Below are positions 19,332-28,623 of a stretch of DNA of 64,000 nucleotides, piece by piece. The first letter of the stretch is position 1; every line of letters begins with the position of its first letter. The notes under the pieces were generated by a model. That model ran no database searches and was not told where the DNA came from. It worked only from the letters and a program-made list of their open reading frames with translations. The position numbers and the translations under genes are program-made. This stretch comes from Halomonas caseinilytica (lineage in GTDB: Bacteria > Pseudomonadota > Gammaproteobacteria > Pseudomonadales > Halomonadaceae): positions 248,001-312,000 of the forward strand of contig NZ_BDEP01000016.1 of assembly GCF_001662305.1 (NCBI RefSeq), written 5' to 3'.

Positions 19332-20308
19332 TGGCAGCGGTTCTGGTCTTGAGCCTCAATCCAGCACTCGACCTGTCGGTCGACCTCGAACGCCTGTCGC
19401 CCGGTCGCGTCAACCGAACCCGCGCGACGCATCTGGAGGCCGCCGGCAAGGGGGTCAACGTGGCCAGGGTGCTGGTGGCGCTGGGACACGAGGTGGCCGT
19501 GTCGGGCTTTCTCGGTGCCGACAACGACGGTGCTTTCCGCCGTACCTTCGAGACCCTGGGCATCGAGGATGCCTGTCTGCGCGTACCCGGCGAGACCCGC
19601 ACCAACGTCAAGCTGGCCGAGGACGACGGACGTGTCACCGATATCAATGGTCCTGGCGTGACCATCGACGCCAATGCCTGGCAGCGGTTGATCGACGAGC
19701 TGGAGCGGCGGCTCGCGGCATCGCGCCATTGCCCCGGGGCGGTCGTGATCGCCGGCAGCCTGCCGCCCGGCGTGACGCCTGATCGGCTCGGCGAGCTGGT
19801 GGCCCGAGGGCGTGCAGCGGGCTTGCCGGTATGGGTGGATACCAGTGGCCCGGCGCTCGATGCCGCCATCGTGGCAGGGGCCACGGCGGTCAAGCCCAAT
19901 GAACATGAACTTGCCGCCTGGGCCGGCCAAGCGGCGCTGGATGACGCGGGGCGGCGCGCGGCGGCACGCCGGCTGCGCGATGCCGGCGTCGAGGAGGCGG
20001 TGGTTTCCGCCGGTGCCGAAGGGGTGCTGTGGCTTGGCCGTCGTGGTGCCTGGGAGGCCAGGCCGCCTCGAGTGGAAGCGGTCAATACCGTGGGGGCCGG
20101 CGACACCTTGGTCGCGGCGTTGTTGCACGGTGTGCTCGAGGAAACATCGTCCGAGGATACGCTGCGCCTGGCCACGGCCCTGTCTGCCGAAGCCGTGCGG
20201 CATATCGGCGTGGGACGCCCGGGTGCCGATGATTTTTCCGAACTCCAACGACAGACTCGCGTGTATCGCCTGGACGCCGGCGATGCCGCAGAGGGAGCGC
20301 TTGCATGA
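19328..20308 (+). CDS. fruK: 1-phosphofructokinase
   Basis: 326 residues of the PfkB/ribokinase family. The N-terminus has LSLNPALDLSVDL and GGKGVNVA-like AAGKGVNVARVL (about residues 38-49). The C-terminal PfkB signature NTVGAGDTLVAALLHG holds the catalytic aspartate in GAGD. It phosphorylates fructose-1-phosphate, made by the FruAB PTS, to fructose-1,6-bisphosphate in the cytoplasm. By consuming F1P it also lowers the Cra effector. The gene starts inside the fruB stop (ATGA overlap; a second ATG at 19331 is possible) and overlaps fruA by 4 bp. Confidence 0.95.
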   Translation: MMAAVLVLSLNPALDLSVDLERLSPGRVNRTRATHLEAAGKGVNVARVLVALGHEVAVSGFLGADNDGAFRRTFETLGIEDACLRVPGETRTNVKLAEDDGRVTDINGPGVTIDANAWQRLIDELERRLAASRHCPGAVVIAGSLPPGVTPDRLGELVARGRAAGLPVWVDTSGPALDAAIVAGATAVKPNEHELAAWAGQAALDDAGRRAAARRLRDAGVEEAVVSAGAEGVLWLGRRGAWEARPPRVEAVNTVGAGDTLVAALLHGVLEETSSEDTLRLATALSAEAVRHIGVGRPGADDFSELQRQTRVYRLDAGDAAEGALA

Positions 20309-22047
20309 ATGTGATCCTGATCACCGCCTGCCCGAGTGGCATGGCCACGACCTACCTTGCCGCGCGTCGCCTTCAGAGCGCCGCCGAACGCCTGGGCTGG
20401 AAGGTGACGGTCGAGGCGCACGGCGAGGCGCGAGCCGTCACGCCGGTCGACGAAGCGACCCTGGAAGCCGCCGAGCTGGTCGTGGTGGCGGCCGATCGAA
20501 TCCCCGACGCTGCGCGCTTTGCCGGCAAGCGTGTCTTCCAGGGATCGATCGACCAGGCATTGCCTGATCCCGAGACCTTCCTAGCGCGCGCCGAGCGTGA
20601 TGCCGACGTCTTCACGCCCGAGGAGGAGGCGGACGAGACGCCAGCGAGTGAGGCCGGGGGGCAGCGCATCGTCGCCGTGACCGCCTGCCCGACGGGCGTG
20701 GCGCATACCTTCATGGCGGCCGAGGCACTCGCTGAGGCGGGACGCTCGATGGGGCACGAGATCCGGGTGGAAACCCAGGGCTCGGTAGGGGCTCAGGATG
20801 CCCTTACCGCCGATGAGATCGCCGCCGCCGAGGTGGTTATCCTGGCCTGCGACATCGAGGTGGATCCCACGCGTTTTGCCGGCAAGCGGACCTATCGCAC
20901 CTCGACCGGCAATGCGCTCAAGAAGCCGCGGCCGACCATCGAGGCGGCCCTGGCGGATGCCGAGGTGGAACGCGAGGGGGCGGCCTCCAGCGGCGGCGAC
21001 GCCAAGAAGAGCATCAAGGAGAAGGGCGTCTACAAGCACCTGCTGACCGGCGTCTCCTTCATGCTGCCGATGGTGGTAGCCGGCGGTCTGCTGATCGCTC
21101 TGTCGTTCGTGTTCGGCATCGAGGCCTTCAAGGAAGAGGGCACGTTGCCCGCCGCTCTGATGCAGATCGGCGGGGAGACGGCATTCGCGCTGATGATTCC
21201 AGTACTGGCCGGCTATATCGCCTATTCCATCGCCGACCGGCCCGGCATTGCACCGGGGATGATCGGGGGCATGCTGGCATCCAGCATCGGGGCCGGCTTC
21301 ATCGGCGGCATCCTGGCGGGTTTCCTGGCCGGCTACACGGCCTGGGCGGTGACCCGGTACATCAAGCTGCCGGCCAGCGTCGAGTCGCTCAAGCCGATCC
21401 TGATCATCCCGCTGCTGGCCAGCTTGGTCACCGGTCTGGTGATGATCTATGTGGTGGGCGAGCCGGTAGCTGCCATTCTTGCCGCCCTGACGGCCTTTCT
21501 CGAGGACATGGGCTCGGCCAATGCGGTGCTGCTGGGTGCCTTGCTCGGCGCCATGATGTGCTTCGACCTGGGCGGGCCGGTCAACAAGGCATCCTATACC
21601 TTCGGTGTGGGGCTTCTGGCCTCGGAGAGCTATGCGCCGATGGCGGCGATCATGGCCGCCGGCATGGTGCCGGCCATCGGCATGGGCATCGCCAGCTTCG
21701 TTGCCGGCGGCAAATTTTCCGAGCCGGAGCGAGAGGCCGGCAAGGCATCTTTCGTGCTCGGCCTGTGCTTCATCACCGAAGGCGCCATACCCTTCGCCGC
21801 CAAGGACCCGCTGAGGGTGATTCCCGCCAGCATGGTCGGAGGAGCCCTGACCGGCGCGCTGGCGATGCTCTTCGGTGCCAAGCTGATGGCGCCTCATGGC
21901 GGCATCTTCGTGCTGATGATTCCCAATGCCATCACCCCGGTATTGCCCTACCTGCTGGCCATCGTGGCCGGTTCGCTGGTCACCGGGCTGGGCTATGCGC
22001 TGATCAAGCGCGGCGACAAGGCGGTGTCGGTAGCCGCGGAAGGCTGA
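20305..22047 (+). CDS. fruA: Fructose PTS permease EIIBC
   Basis: 580 residues. There are two EIIB-like domains in tandem: the first with Cys9 in ITACPSGMATT, the second with Cys128 in VTACPTGVAHTFMAAEAL. An EIIC domain of about eight to ten helices follows from residue 240. As in E. coli FruA, the second EIIB is expected to be the active phosphocarrier and the first a degenerate copy, though here its cysteine is kept. The EIIC part shows GGLLIALSFVFGIEAF and the conserved FITEGAIPFAAKDPLR loop. The enzyme brings fructose in as fructose-1-phosphate. It is the last gene of the operon. Confidence 0.95.
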   Translation: MNVILITACPSGMATTYLAARRLQSAAERLGWKVTVEAHGEARAVTPVDEATLEAAELVVVAADRIPDAARFAGKRVFQGSIDQALPDPETFLARAERDADVFTPEEEADETPASEAGGQRIVAVTACPTGVAHTFMAAEALAEAGRSMGHEIRVETQGSVGAQDALTADEIAAAEVVILACDIEVDPTRFAGKRTYRTSTGNALKKPRPTIEAALADAEVEREGAASSGGDAKKSIKEKGVYKHLLTGVSFMLPMVVAGGLLIALSFVFGIEAFKEEGTLPAALMQIGGETAFALMIPVLAGYIAYSIADRPGIAPGMIGGMLASSIGAGFIGGILAGFLAGYTAWAVTRYIKLPASVESLKPILIIPLLASLVTGLVMIYVVGEPVAAILAALTAFLEDMGSANAVLLGALLGAMMCFDLGGPVNKASYTFGVGLLASESYAPMAAIMAAGMVPAIGMGIASFVAGGKFSEPEREAGKASFVLGLCFITEGAIPFAAKDPLRVIPASMVGGALTGALAMLFGAKLMAPHGGIFVLMIPNAITPVLPYLLAIVAGSLVTGLGYALIKRGDKAVSVAAEG

Positions 22048-22182
22048 CGCGGGGGCCGTCGGTACTGGAGGGAATCCCCCGGCTGGTGTATTTTCTGCTT
22101 CCCTGTCACGGAGGCCCCTACCCGGGCCGACGTCTTGTCGGCGACCCCCTACCCCGGTCGCCGAATCGCGAGGAGATACACG

Positions 22183-22764
22183 ATGTCCACCGCCCCCGTT
22201 ACCCTGATGGTAGCGCGCCGCGTGGCACGCGGGCGCTACCGATCCTTCACGGCCTGGCTCGATGAGGGCCGCGAACTCGCCGCCGATTTCCCGGGTTATC
22301 TGGGCTCCGGCATCCTGGCGCCGCCACCCGGCGACGACGAATATCAGGTCATCTTCCGCTTCCGGGATGCCGAGACCCTGGCGGCCTGGGAGCACTCCGC
22401 GTCCCGGCGTGCCTGGCTGGCACGCGGCCGGCGACTGTTCGAATCCCCTCATGAGCATCGTGCCACCGGGCTGGATAGCTGGTTTCACGAGGCTCCGGGG
22501 CAGAAGACGCCGCCACGCTGGAAGCAGGCCGTGGCGATCTGGCTGGCCTTCTTTCCCGTCTCCCTGGGGCATCAGGCCATGTTCGGCGAGACGCTGGCCG
22601 CCTTGCCGCTGGTCTTGAGGGTGCTGGTCGGCACCTTGATGCTCACGCCGGTGATGGTGTTCGTGTTCATTCCACTGTCGACTCGCCTGCTGGCGCCCTG
22701 GCTGCATGGCAGAGGGGCCCCCCTGGCGCGTCTTTGGCGCCTGTGGCACCAGCGTAGGGCGTAG
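22183..22764 (+). CDS. ABM-domain protein with C-terminal membrane helices
   Basis: 193 residues. The N-terminal 95 or so form an antibiotic-biosynthesis-monooxygenase-like (dimeric alpha/beta barrel) domain, with VARRVARGRYRSFTAWLDEG and EYQVIFRFRDAETLAAWEHS. The rest holds two hydrophobic helices (about residues 115-135 and 142-165) and a basic tail. This ABM-plus-membrane layout corresponds to COG3224-type proteins of unknown function. AGGAGA precedes the ATG. It follows fruA in the same direction after 135 bp but has no evident link to fructose uptake. The role is unknown; heme or quinol-related chemistry is possible for the fold but not shown. Confidence 0.75.
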   Translation: MSTAPVTLMVARRVARGRYRSFTAWLDEGRELAADFPGYLGSGILAPPPGDDEYQVIFRFRDAETLAAWEHSASRRAWLARGRRLFESPHEHRATGLDSWFHEAPGQKTPPRWKQAVAIWLAFFPVSLGHQAMFGETLAALPLVLRVLVGTLMLTPVMVFVFIPLSTRLLAPWLHGRGAPLARLWRLWHQRRA

Positions 22765-22883
22765 GCGCTACGTCCGTTTCGACGCTTCCAGGGGCTGTCC
22801 TGCCAAAGGCGTATGTTCCACTGGCGCCACATGACCAAGACTGAGGGTTGCCATTCATCACTGCCAACCTGCGGAGTCATGCC

Positions 22884-24404
22884 ATGATCTACGCCAACCC
22901 CGGAACCCCTGGTGCCCTGGTCGAGTTCGCCACGCGCTACGGCAACTATATCGGGGGTGAGTTCGTGCCGCCGGTGAAGGGGCGCTATTTCGACAACGTC
23001 AGCCCGGTCAACGGCCAGGTGATCTGCGAGATCCCTCGTTCCGATGTCGAGGACATCGACAAGGCCCTGGATGCGGCCCACGCCGCGGCTCCCGCCTGGG
23101 GGAAGACGGCCGTCGCCGAGCGTGCCAACCTGCTGCTGAAGATCGCCCAGCGTATCGAGGACAACCTCGAGATGCTGGCCGTCGCCGAGACCTGGGACAA
23201 CGGCAAGGCGGTGCGCGAGACGCTCAACGCCGATCTTCCCCTGGCCGTCGATCACTTCCGCTATTTCGCGGGCTGTATTCGCGCTCAGGAAGGAGCCACG
23301 GCCGATATCGACGCCAACACCGTGGCCTATCATTTCCATGAGCCGCTGGGCGTGGTCGGGCAGATCATTCCATGGAACTTCCCGCTGTTGATGGCCACCT
23401 GGAAGCTGGCCCCGGCACTGGCCGCCGGCAACTGCGTGGTCCTCAAGCCCGCCGAACAGACGCCAGCCTCGATCCTGGTGCTGATGGAGCTGATCGGCGA
23501 TCTGCTGCCGGCCGGCGTGATCAACGTGGTCAACGGCTACGGTGCCGAGGCCGGCGAGGCGCTGGCGACCAGCAAGCGCATCGCCAAGATTGCCTTCACC
23601 GGCTCGACCCCGGTGGGCTCGCACATCCTCGAATGCGCCGCGGCGAACATCATTCCGTCCACCGTGGAACTGGGGGGCAAGTCGCCGAACATCTACTTCG
23701 CCGACATCATGAATGCCGAGCCCGAGTTCATCGACAAGGCCGTCGAAGGACTGGTGCTGGCCTTCCTCAATCAGGGCGAGGTCTGTACCTGCCCGAGCCG
23801 GGCGTTGATCCAGGAGTCGATGTACGACGATTTCATGGGCAGGGTGGTCGAGCGGACCCGGGCGATCAAGCGCGGCAACCCGCTGGATACCGAGGTCCAG
23901 GTGGGCGCCCAGGCCAGCCAGGAGCAGTTCGACAAGATCATGTCCTACATGGACATCGCCCGTGAGGAAGGCGCCGAATTCCTCACCGGCGGTGAGCGTG
24001 AAAGCTTCGACCCGGCCTATGATGGGGGCTTCTACATCCAGCCGACCCTGCTCAAGGGCAACAACCGGATGCGCGTCTTCCAGGAGGAAATCTTCGGCCC
24101 GGTGGTGGGGGTGACCACCTTCAAGGATGAGGCCGAGGCGCTGGCCATTGCCAACGATACCGAGTTCGGCCTGGGTGCCGGGATATGGAGTCGCGACATC
24201 AACGTGGCCTTCCGCATGGGGCGTGGCATCCAGGCCGGACGAGTGTGGACCAACTGCTACCACCAGTACCCGGCGCATGCCGCCTTCGGGGGCTACAAGA
24301 AATCTGGCGTCGGACGCGAGACTCACAAGGTGGCGCTGGAACACTACCAGCAGACCAAGAACCTGCTGGTCAGCTATGACACCAATCCCATGGGCTTCTT
24401 CTGA
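22884..24404 (+). CDS. exaC: NAD-dependent aldehyde dehydrogenase (ExaC/AldB type)
   Basis: 506 residues beginning [20 protein letters not shown], the start and length typical of the ExaC/AldB acetaldehyde dehydrogenase group. The NAD-binding motif [11 protein letters not shown], the general-base glutamate in VELGGKSPN and the catalytic cysteine in [11 protein letters not shown] (Cys301) are all present, as is the C-terminal [14 protein letters not shown] motif of this subgroup. It oxidises acetaldehyde and related short aldehydes to acids in ethanol and alcohol breakdown. The start at 22884 is chosen because the 12 residues read further upstream are not conserved in the family. It is a single gene, ended by a strong bidirectional hairpin. 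Confidence 0.9.
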   Translation: MIYANPGTPGALVEFATRYGNYIGGEFVPPVKGRYFDNVSPVNGQVICEIPRSDVEDIDKALDAAHAAAPAWGKTAVAERANLLLKIAQRIEDNLEMLAVAETWDNGKAVRETLNADLPLAVDHFRYFAGCIRAQEGATADIDANTVAYHFHEPLGVVGQIIPWNFPLLMATWKLAPALAAGNCVVLKPAEQTPASILVLMELIGDLLPAGVINVVNGYGAEAGEALATSKRIAKIAFTGSTPVGSHILECAAANIIPSTVELGGKSPNIYFADIMNAEPEFIDKAVEGLVLAFLNQGEVCTCPSRALIQESMYDDFMGRVVERTRAIKRGNPLDTEVQVGAQASQEQFDKIMSYMDIAREEGAEFLTGGERESFDPAYDGGFYIQPTLLKGNNRMRVFQEEIFGPVVGVTTFKDEAEALAIANDTEFGLGAGIWSRDINVAFRMGRGIQAGRVWTNCYHQYPAHAAFGGYKKSGVGRETHKVALEHYQQTKNLLVSYDTNPMGFF

Positions 24405-24428
24405 TCGCCAAGGAAAGGCAATCGATAG

Positions 24429-24458
24429 CGAGGGGCGCGACACCGGTCGCGCCCCTCG
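24429..24458. terminator. Strong bidirectional hairpin between convergent genes
   Basis: CGAGGGGCGCGAC (24429-24441) and GTCGCGCCCCTCG (24446-24458) form a perfect 13-bp stem with a four-base loop, followed by TATTTG. It separates the aldehyde dehydrogenase gene from the convergent DOPA-dioxygenase-like gene and should stop both transcripts. Confidence 0.75.
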
Positions 24459-24473
24459 TATTTGCGTGCTCGC

Positions 24474-24833
24474 TCAGGCGTTGAAGGCGCTGAGGTCGAG
24501 GGGATGGCTATGGCCGAGCCACATCGCGCCCTGGGTATGGTCGAACAGGTCATCGTCGGTGCCCAGGTGCACGAAGACGTCCAGGTCGCCGCGATTGAGC
24601 GCCAGCCAGGGCACGAGTTCGGCGAAGACCGCCGGGGCGAAGGACAGCTGACAGCTCCATAACGGATGGGGTCCCACCGGGCGCTCGTGAAAGCGCCCCA
24701 CCTGGATGTCGAAGCGCTCGGCGGCCGCCTCAGCGACCCGCTGCGCCTCGGCCAGGCCGGCGGCATCACGGTAGTAGAGATGGGCATGGTAGTAGCGAAT
24801 ATGGGGGGTATCGAGGGAGCTGGAGTCGGGCAT
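24474..24833 (-). CDS. DOPA 4,5-dioxygenase family protein
   Basis: 119 residues from an ATG with AGGAGG upstream. The pattern IRYYHAHLYYRD near the N-terminus, FHERPVGPHPLWSCQLSF in the middle and VHLGTDDDLFDHTQGAMWLG toward the end is that of the DOPA_dioxygen family, small ferredoxin-like-fold proteins with conserved histidines that can bind iron. Plant and fungal members cleave the DOPA ring, whereas bacterial members have no settled substrate. Longer upstream reading in the same frame is not conserved. It lies downstream of betT on the same strand, separated by a hairpin. Confidence 0.85.
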   Translation of the reverse strand: MPDSSSLDTPHIRYYHAHLYYRDAAGLAEAQRVAEAAAERFDIQVGRFHERPVGPHPLWSCQLSFAPAVFAELVPWLALNRGDLDVFVHLGTDDDLFDHTQGAMWLGHSHPLDLSAFNA

Positions 24834-24903
24834 GGGAGCCTCCTGGGCTGAGATACTCCCCAGCCTACCCGACCCGGACCTCATCTTCACTGGGGCATGA
24901 ACG

Positions 24904-24931
24904 ACGACGGCGACCCAAGGGTCGCCGTCGT
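24904..24931 (-). terminator. Hairpin after betT
   Basis: ACGACGGCGACCC (24904-24916) pairs with GGGTCGCCGTCGT (24919-24931), a perfect 13-bp stem with a two-base loop, 15 bp past the betT stop. There is no U-tract on the minus strand, so termination may be partial. Confidence 0.55.
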
Positions 24932-24945
24932 GACGAGCGTCAGTC

Positions 24946-26994
24946 TCAGGCCGGCGAGGCCTCTTCGGGCGGCTCGCCCACCGAGCCGGGCATGGCCTGT
25001 ACGTTGCCGGTCTTGCCGGCCAGCGCCAGGAAGTGCAGATGGCGTTCGTACTCGGCGAGCACATCACCGATCACCTGACCTCGGGTATAGCCATTGAGGT
25101 CCTTGTCCGCGCCGCCTTCCGTCAGATAGACATCGAGGCGCACATAGTAGTCGTCATCCACCGGCAAGAAGCTCGGTGTGCGCAAGCGGTGGGCCCGAAC
25201 CTGATAGACGAAGCTGGCGGCGTCGTCGAACTCCACCTGCAGCGTCAGATGGGGCAAGGGTTCGCCGTCGACCGTTTCCTCGTTCACCGTCGCCGTTTGG
25301 CCTCGACTCTCGAGTTCCTCGGCGAACTGGTGCAGGGCCGGGCGAATGGCATGTTCGATAGTGGCGGCAGCACCGGCGCGGTTGGAAGTGTCCAGAGCTC
25401 GGTCCAGACGTTCGCGCCAGTCGCCGCCTGGTGCGGCACCGCTGACATGCTGGCGCGCGTCGGCCTTGGTGCTTTCCAGTTTCAGGGCCCGTGTCATGCC
25501 GGCCATGATGGCAAAGATCACCAGCGAGAAGGGCACGGCGGTAATCACCACGGCACTCTGCAGGGCCGACAGGCCGCCGGCCATCAGCAGGGCCACGGTG
25601 ACCAGGCCGATCGCCACCGACCAGAAGATGCGCAGGCGGATCGGGGCATCGTGGTTCACATCGGACAGGATCGACGTGAAGTTCGCCAGTACCAGGGCGC
25701 CGGAGTCGGCTGAGGTGACGAAGAACACGATGCCGAGCAGGGTGACCACCGAGGCGGTGATACCGATGTACGGATACTGCTCGAGGAAGGTGTAGATGGT
25801 GGTCTGCGGCGAGTTGAGCGCCTCCTGGCCGAGTTCCGCGAGTCCCTGATTGGCCACCATCTCGATGCCGCTGTTACCGAAGATCGACATCCAGGCCATC
25901 ATGAAGCCGAGCGGGATCAGCAGGGCGCCGATGACGAATTCGCGAATGGTGCGACCACGCGAGATACGGGCCAGGAAGAGGCCGACGAAGGGCGTCCAGG
26001 CAATCCACCAGCCCCAGAAGAAGATGGTCCACCAGCCCTTCCACTGCTGGGCATCGGGCCCGGCGAAGGCATAGGTATCGAAGCTCTTGCCGACGAAACC
26101 GCTCAGGTAGTCGCCGGCGTTGAGCACCAGGGCATCGAGCAGGTGCAGCGTATCGCCCTGAAAGAGCACGAACAGCAGCAGCAGGGCGGCCAGTCCCATG
26201 TTGAACTCGGAAAGACGGCGGATGCCCTTCTCCACGCCGGTGACCACCGAGATGGTAGCCAGGATCACTACCAGCACGATCAGCACCACCTGGGTGGAAA
26301 GGCTCTCAGGCACGCCGAACATGAAGGTCAGCCCGTAGTTGAGCTGCATCACGCCGATACCCAGGCTGGTGGCGATGCCGAAGACCGTGGAGATCACGGC
26401 GGTGATATCGACGGCGCTGCCGATGGGGCCGTGGATGCGTTTGCCGAGCAACGGGAAAAGGGCGCTACGGATGGCCAGCGGCAGGCGATGACGGTAGCTG
26501 AAATAGGCCAGTGCCATACCCATCAGCACATACATGCCCCAGCCGGTCAGCCCCCAGTGAAGGAAGGTCTGGGGAACGGCGGCGCGCATCGCCGCGGCGC
26601 TCTCCGGTGCCATGTCGGGTGGTGCCAGGTAGTGGGACAGCGGCTCGGCAACGCAGAAGAACAGCAGGTCGATGCCGATGCCGGCGGCGAACAGCATCGA
26701 GGCCCAGGAGACCAGCGAGAACTCGGGCCGGGAATGGTCGGGCCCCAGGCGGATGTTGCCGACGCGGGAGCAACCGATGACGATCACGAAGACCAGATAG
26801 ACCACGGCGGCCAGCATGTAGTACCAGCCGAAGGTATCGTTCACCCAGGCCAGGCCGGCGTCGAAAAAGGCGCCGGCCTCCTCGGTAAACGTCATGGTCA
26901 GGATCAAGAAGACCAGGATCCCGGCCACACTGCCGTGAAAGACCGTGGGGTTGATCCGGTCGCGCCTCTCGGGAATGGCATGGTTATCCGACAT
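24946..26994 (-). CDS. betT: BCCT-family choline/betaine transporter (BetT type)
   Basis: 682 residues with about twelve membrane helices followed by a long cytoplasmic C-terminal domain (about residues 515-682). The BCCT signature WWTIFFWGWWIAWTPFVGLF and the segment SWASMLFAAGIGIDLLFFCVAEP are diagnostic. The GIGID variant and the long tail match the proton-coupled choline carrier BetT rather than sodium-coupled betaine carriers, and in BetT the tail senses osmolarity. AGGAGG lies upstream. It stands alone, with no betIBA genes nearby, but a palindrome resembling a BetI box lies 35-52 bp before the start. The ligand could also be betaine or another compatible solute. Confidence 0.9.
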   Translation of the reverse strand: MSDNHAIPERRDRINPTVFHGSVAGILVFLILTMTFTEEAGAFFDAGLAWVNDTFGWYYMLAAVVYLVFVIVIGCSRVGNIRLGPDHSRPEFSLVSWASMLFAAGIGIDLLFFCVAEPLSHYLAPPDMAPESAAAMRAAVPQTFLHWGLTGWGMYVLMGMALAYFSYRHRLPLAIRSALFPLLGKRIHGPIGSAVDITAVISTVFGIATSLGIGVMQLNYGLTFMFGVPESLSTQVVLIVLVVILATISVVTGVEKGIRRLSEFNMGLAALLLLFVLFQGDTLHLLDALVLNAGDYLSGFVGKSFDTYAFAGPDAQQWKGWWTIFFWGWWIAWTPFVGLFLARISRGRTIREFVIGALLIPLGFMMAWMSIFGNSGIEMVANQGLAELGQEALNSPQTTIYTFLEQYPYIGITASVVTLLGIVFFVTSADSGALVLANFTSILSDVNHDAPIRLRIFWSVAIGLVTVALLMAGGLSALQSAVVITAVPFSLVIFAIMAGMTRALKLESTKADARQHVSGAAPGGDWRERLDRALDTSNRAGAAATIEHAIRPALHQFAEELESRGQTATVNEETVDGEPLPHLTLQVEFDDAASFVYQVRAHRLRTPSFLPVDDDYYVRLDVYLTEGGADKDLNGYTRGQVIGDVLAEYERHLHFLALAGKTGNVQAMPGSVGEPPEEASPA

Positions 26995-27028
26995 TCAACA
27001 TATCCTCCTGCTGTTTTGGTAGCTCTTT

Positions 27029-27046
27029 TTTGAATGAATGTTCAAA
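27029..27046. promoter_or_regulatory. Palindrome upstream of betT, BetI-box-like
   Basis: TTTGAATGAATGTTCAAA has 6-bp arms (TTTGAA/TTCAAA) and on the minus strand contains TTGAACATTCA, close to the TTGAACGTTCAA core recalled for BetI operators. It lies in an AT-rich stretch about 35-50 bp before the betT start, where a repressor would block transcription. Confidence 0.45.
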
Positions 27047-27137
27047 TAAAATACGCACATCCTTCGTTGACTGCAAGTCGAATGGCGGAATCGACCGGGT
27101 GACGGGGGCTGCAGGAAAAATGTCGGTGTCATGACGC

Positions 27138-27166
27138 AAGACGCCCGGCACGGGGCCGGGCGTCTT
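27138..27166 (-). terminator. Hairpin downstream of the Spy-like gene
   Basis: AAGACGCCCGGC (27138-27149) and GCCGGGCGTCTT (27155-27166) form a perfect 12-bp stem with a five-base loop, 34 bp beyond the stop of the Spy-like gene. It isolates that gene from betT downstream on the same strand. Confidence 0.6.
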
Positions 27167-27199
27167 GTGAAGCGTATCGAGCAGTGCGGGAAGGGGAAA

Positions 27200-27850
27200 T
27201 CAGCCGTCCATGGGCTCGGGGGGCTTGGGACCGTGGCCATGGTCATGCGGTCGACCGGGGCCATGACCTTCGGGGCGCATGGCGTTGCCAAGCGCCTTCA
27301 TCTGTTCGTCGTTCAGGTACTCGGACAGTGCTTCATGATGCGACTGGAAGAGGTCTTTCCAGGCTTCGCGGCGCTCCTCGGGACCCTCGAATTCCTGTGC
27401 TTTCAGGGCTTTGGCTTGAGTCCGGAATTCATCATGCTGCTTTGCCAGGGCGTCGCGGGTCGCGTCGGAGAGTTCCCACTCGTCGAACAGGGCCTTGACG
27501 CGTGCTTCGCGTGCCTGTTGCCGCTCGGCGTGATGTTCTTCACGCACCTGTTGCTTGGCCTTTTCGAGGGCGGCCTTGCCATCGTCCCCGAGGATCTCAT
27601 CGACCTGTTGGCGGTGTTCGGTACGGAGCTCGTCCATCGACTGGTGATAGGCTTCGCGGGCTTCCTTGAGTTCATCGCGGGTCTGCTGGTCGATACCGGC
27701 TCGCTCGAACACTTCCTGACGGATGTCATCGCGGTGATCGCCCGGGTGAGGCGCATGATCGGGAGCGGCATGGGCCGCGAGCGACAGCGGCGCGACGAGA
27801 GCGGCCAGTACGGCGGGCATCAGCAGCTTGCGGGAAAGCGATGTGGTCAT
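27200..27850 (-). CDS. Periplasmic Spy/CpxP-like protein with histidine-rich tail
   Basis: 216 residues with a signal peptide (about residues 1-30, ending LAAHAAP). The mature protein is almost entirely charged amphipathic helix rich in Glu, Arg, Gln and Ala, as in Spy/CpxP-type periplasmic chaperones and metal-stress proteins. The last 25 residues are His-, Gly- and Pro-rich (EGHGPGRPHDHGHGPKPP), suggesting metal binding; a short HAPHPGDHRDD stretch follows the signal peptide. AAGGAG lies eight bases before the ATG at 27850. A BaeSR-type system is encoded about 2 kb away, and BaeSR controls spy in E. coli, so it may be a target. The exact family is uncertain because no clear LTxxQ motif is seen. 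Confidence 0.7.
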   Translation of the reverse strand: MTTSLSRKLLMPAVLAALVAPLSLAAHAAPDHAPHPGDHRDDIRQEVFERAGIDQQTRDELKEAREAYHQSMDELRTEHRQQVDEILGDDGKAALEKAKQQVREEHHAERQQAREARVKALFDEWELSDATRDALAKQHDEFRTQAKALKAQEFEGPEERREAWKDLFQSHHEALSEYLNDEQMKALGNAMRPEGHGPGRPHDHGHGPKPPEPMDG

Positions 27851-28023
27851 GAACAGACTCCTTGTGTCCTGAAGTGACACGGTCAGTATTGTCCGCTGGC
27901 GTGCAAGGTCGGTGTATCAAGCGTGCAAACACAGAGGAGGCAGGAGGGCAATGATGTTCAATACCCACCCGCAGGGTGTGCGTATCCTTGCCTGGCATTG
28001 TCCCGCGAAACAGGAGAGGCGCG

Positions 28024-28623
28024 ATGACGCTCAGCTTGCTGCTTTCCATGTCGGCCTTCGCCCTGGCCGCATCGATATCGCCGGGACCGGTGAACATCGT
28101 GGCCCTGTCCGCCGGAACCCGTCACGGTCTGCGCGCCAGCCTGCGGCATGTCGCAGGTGCCTCCCTGGGCTTCACCCTGCTGTTGGTGCTGATAGGGCTT
28201 GGCCTGCATGAGCTGCTGACTCGCTGGCCGGGCATCATCGAGGGCGTTCGCTGGGCTGGGGTGGCCTTTCTCGGCTACATGGCGATCAAGCTCGGCATCG
28301 ACGATGGCCGGCTCGGGGATGACGACAACGCTCGTGGGCCTTCCATGCTGCAGGGGGCGATCATGCAATGGCTCAACCCCAAGGCCTGGCTGGCTTCGCT
28401 GGCGGGGATGGGAGCCTATGCCGCCAGTGGCGAGGTCGACCTGATCTTGCGCTTCGCGTTGCTGTATCTGGTGATCTGTTATCTGTCGATCGCCTGTTGG
28501 GCCGTGGCCGGCGCCTTTCTGCGGCACTGGCTACGTGATGCGTCCCAGGTACGCCTGGTCAATCGCGTCCTGGCATTGCTGCTGGTGGTCAGTGCCGGTT
28601 ATCTGGTGGTGGCGGCGAGGTAA
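28024..28623 (+). CDS. LysE/RhtB-family amino-acid exporter
   Basis: 199 residues with six hydrophobic helices. The N-terminal AASISPGPVNIVALSAGTRHG is the hallmark of the LysE/RhtB family, and the GAIMQWLNPKAWLASLAGMG segment is also typical. These inner-membrane carriers export amino acids such as lysine, threonine, homoserine or cysteine; the substrate cannot be named here. The ATG at 28024 has AGGAGAGG upstream, which makes it the better start than the ORF opening 48 bp earlier. Its last 25 bp overlap the end of the convergent AraC regulator gene, so the two are antisense at their 3' ends. Confidence 0.87.
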   Translation: MTLSLLLSMSAFALAASISPGPVNIVALSAGTRHGLRASLRHVAGASLGFTLLLVLIGLGLHELLTRWPGIIEGVRWAGVAFLGYMAIKLGIDDGRLGDDDNARGPSMLQGAIMQWLNPKAWLASLAGMGAYAASGEVDLILRFALLYLVICYLSIACWAVAGAFLRHWLRDASQVRLVNRVLALLLVVSAGYLVVAAR

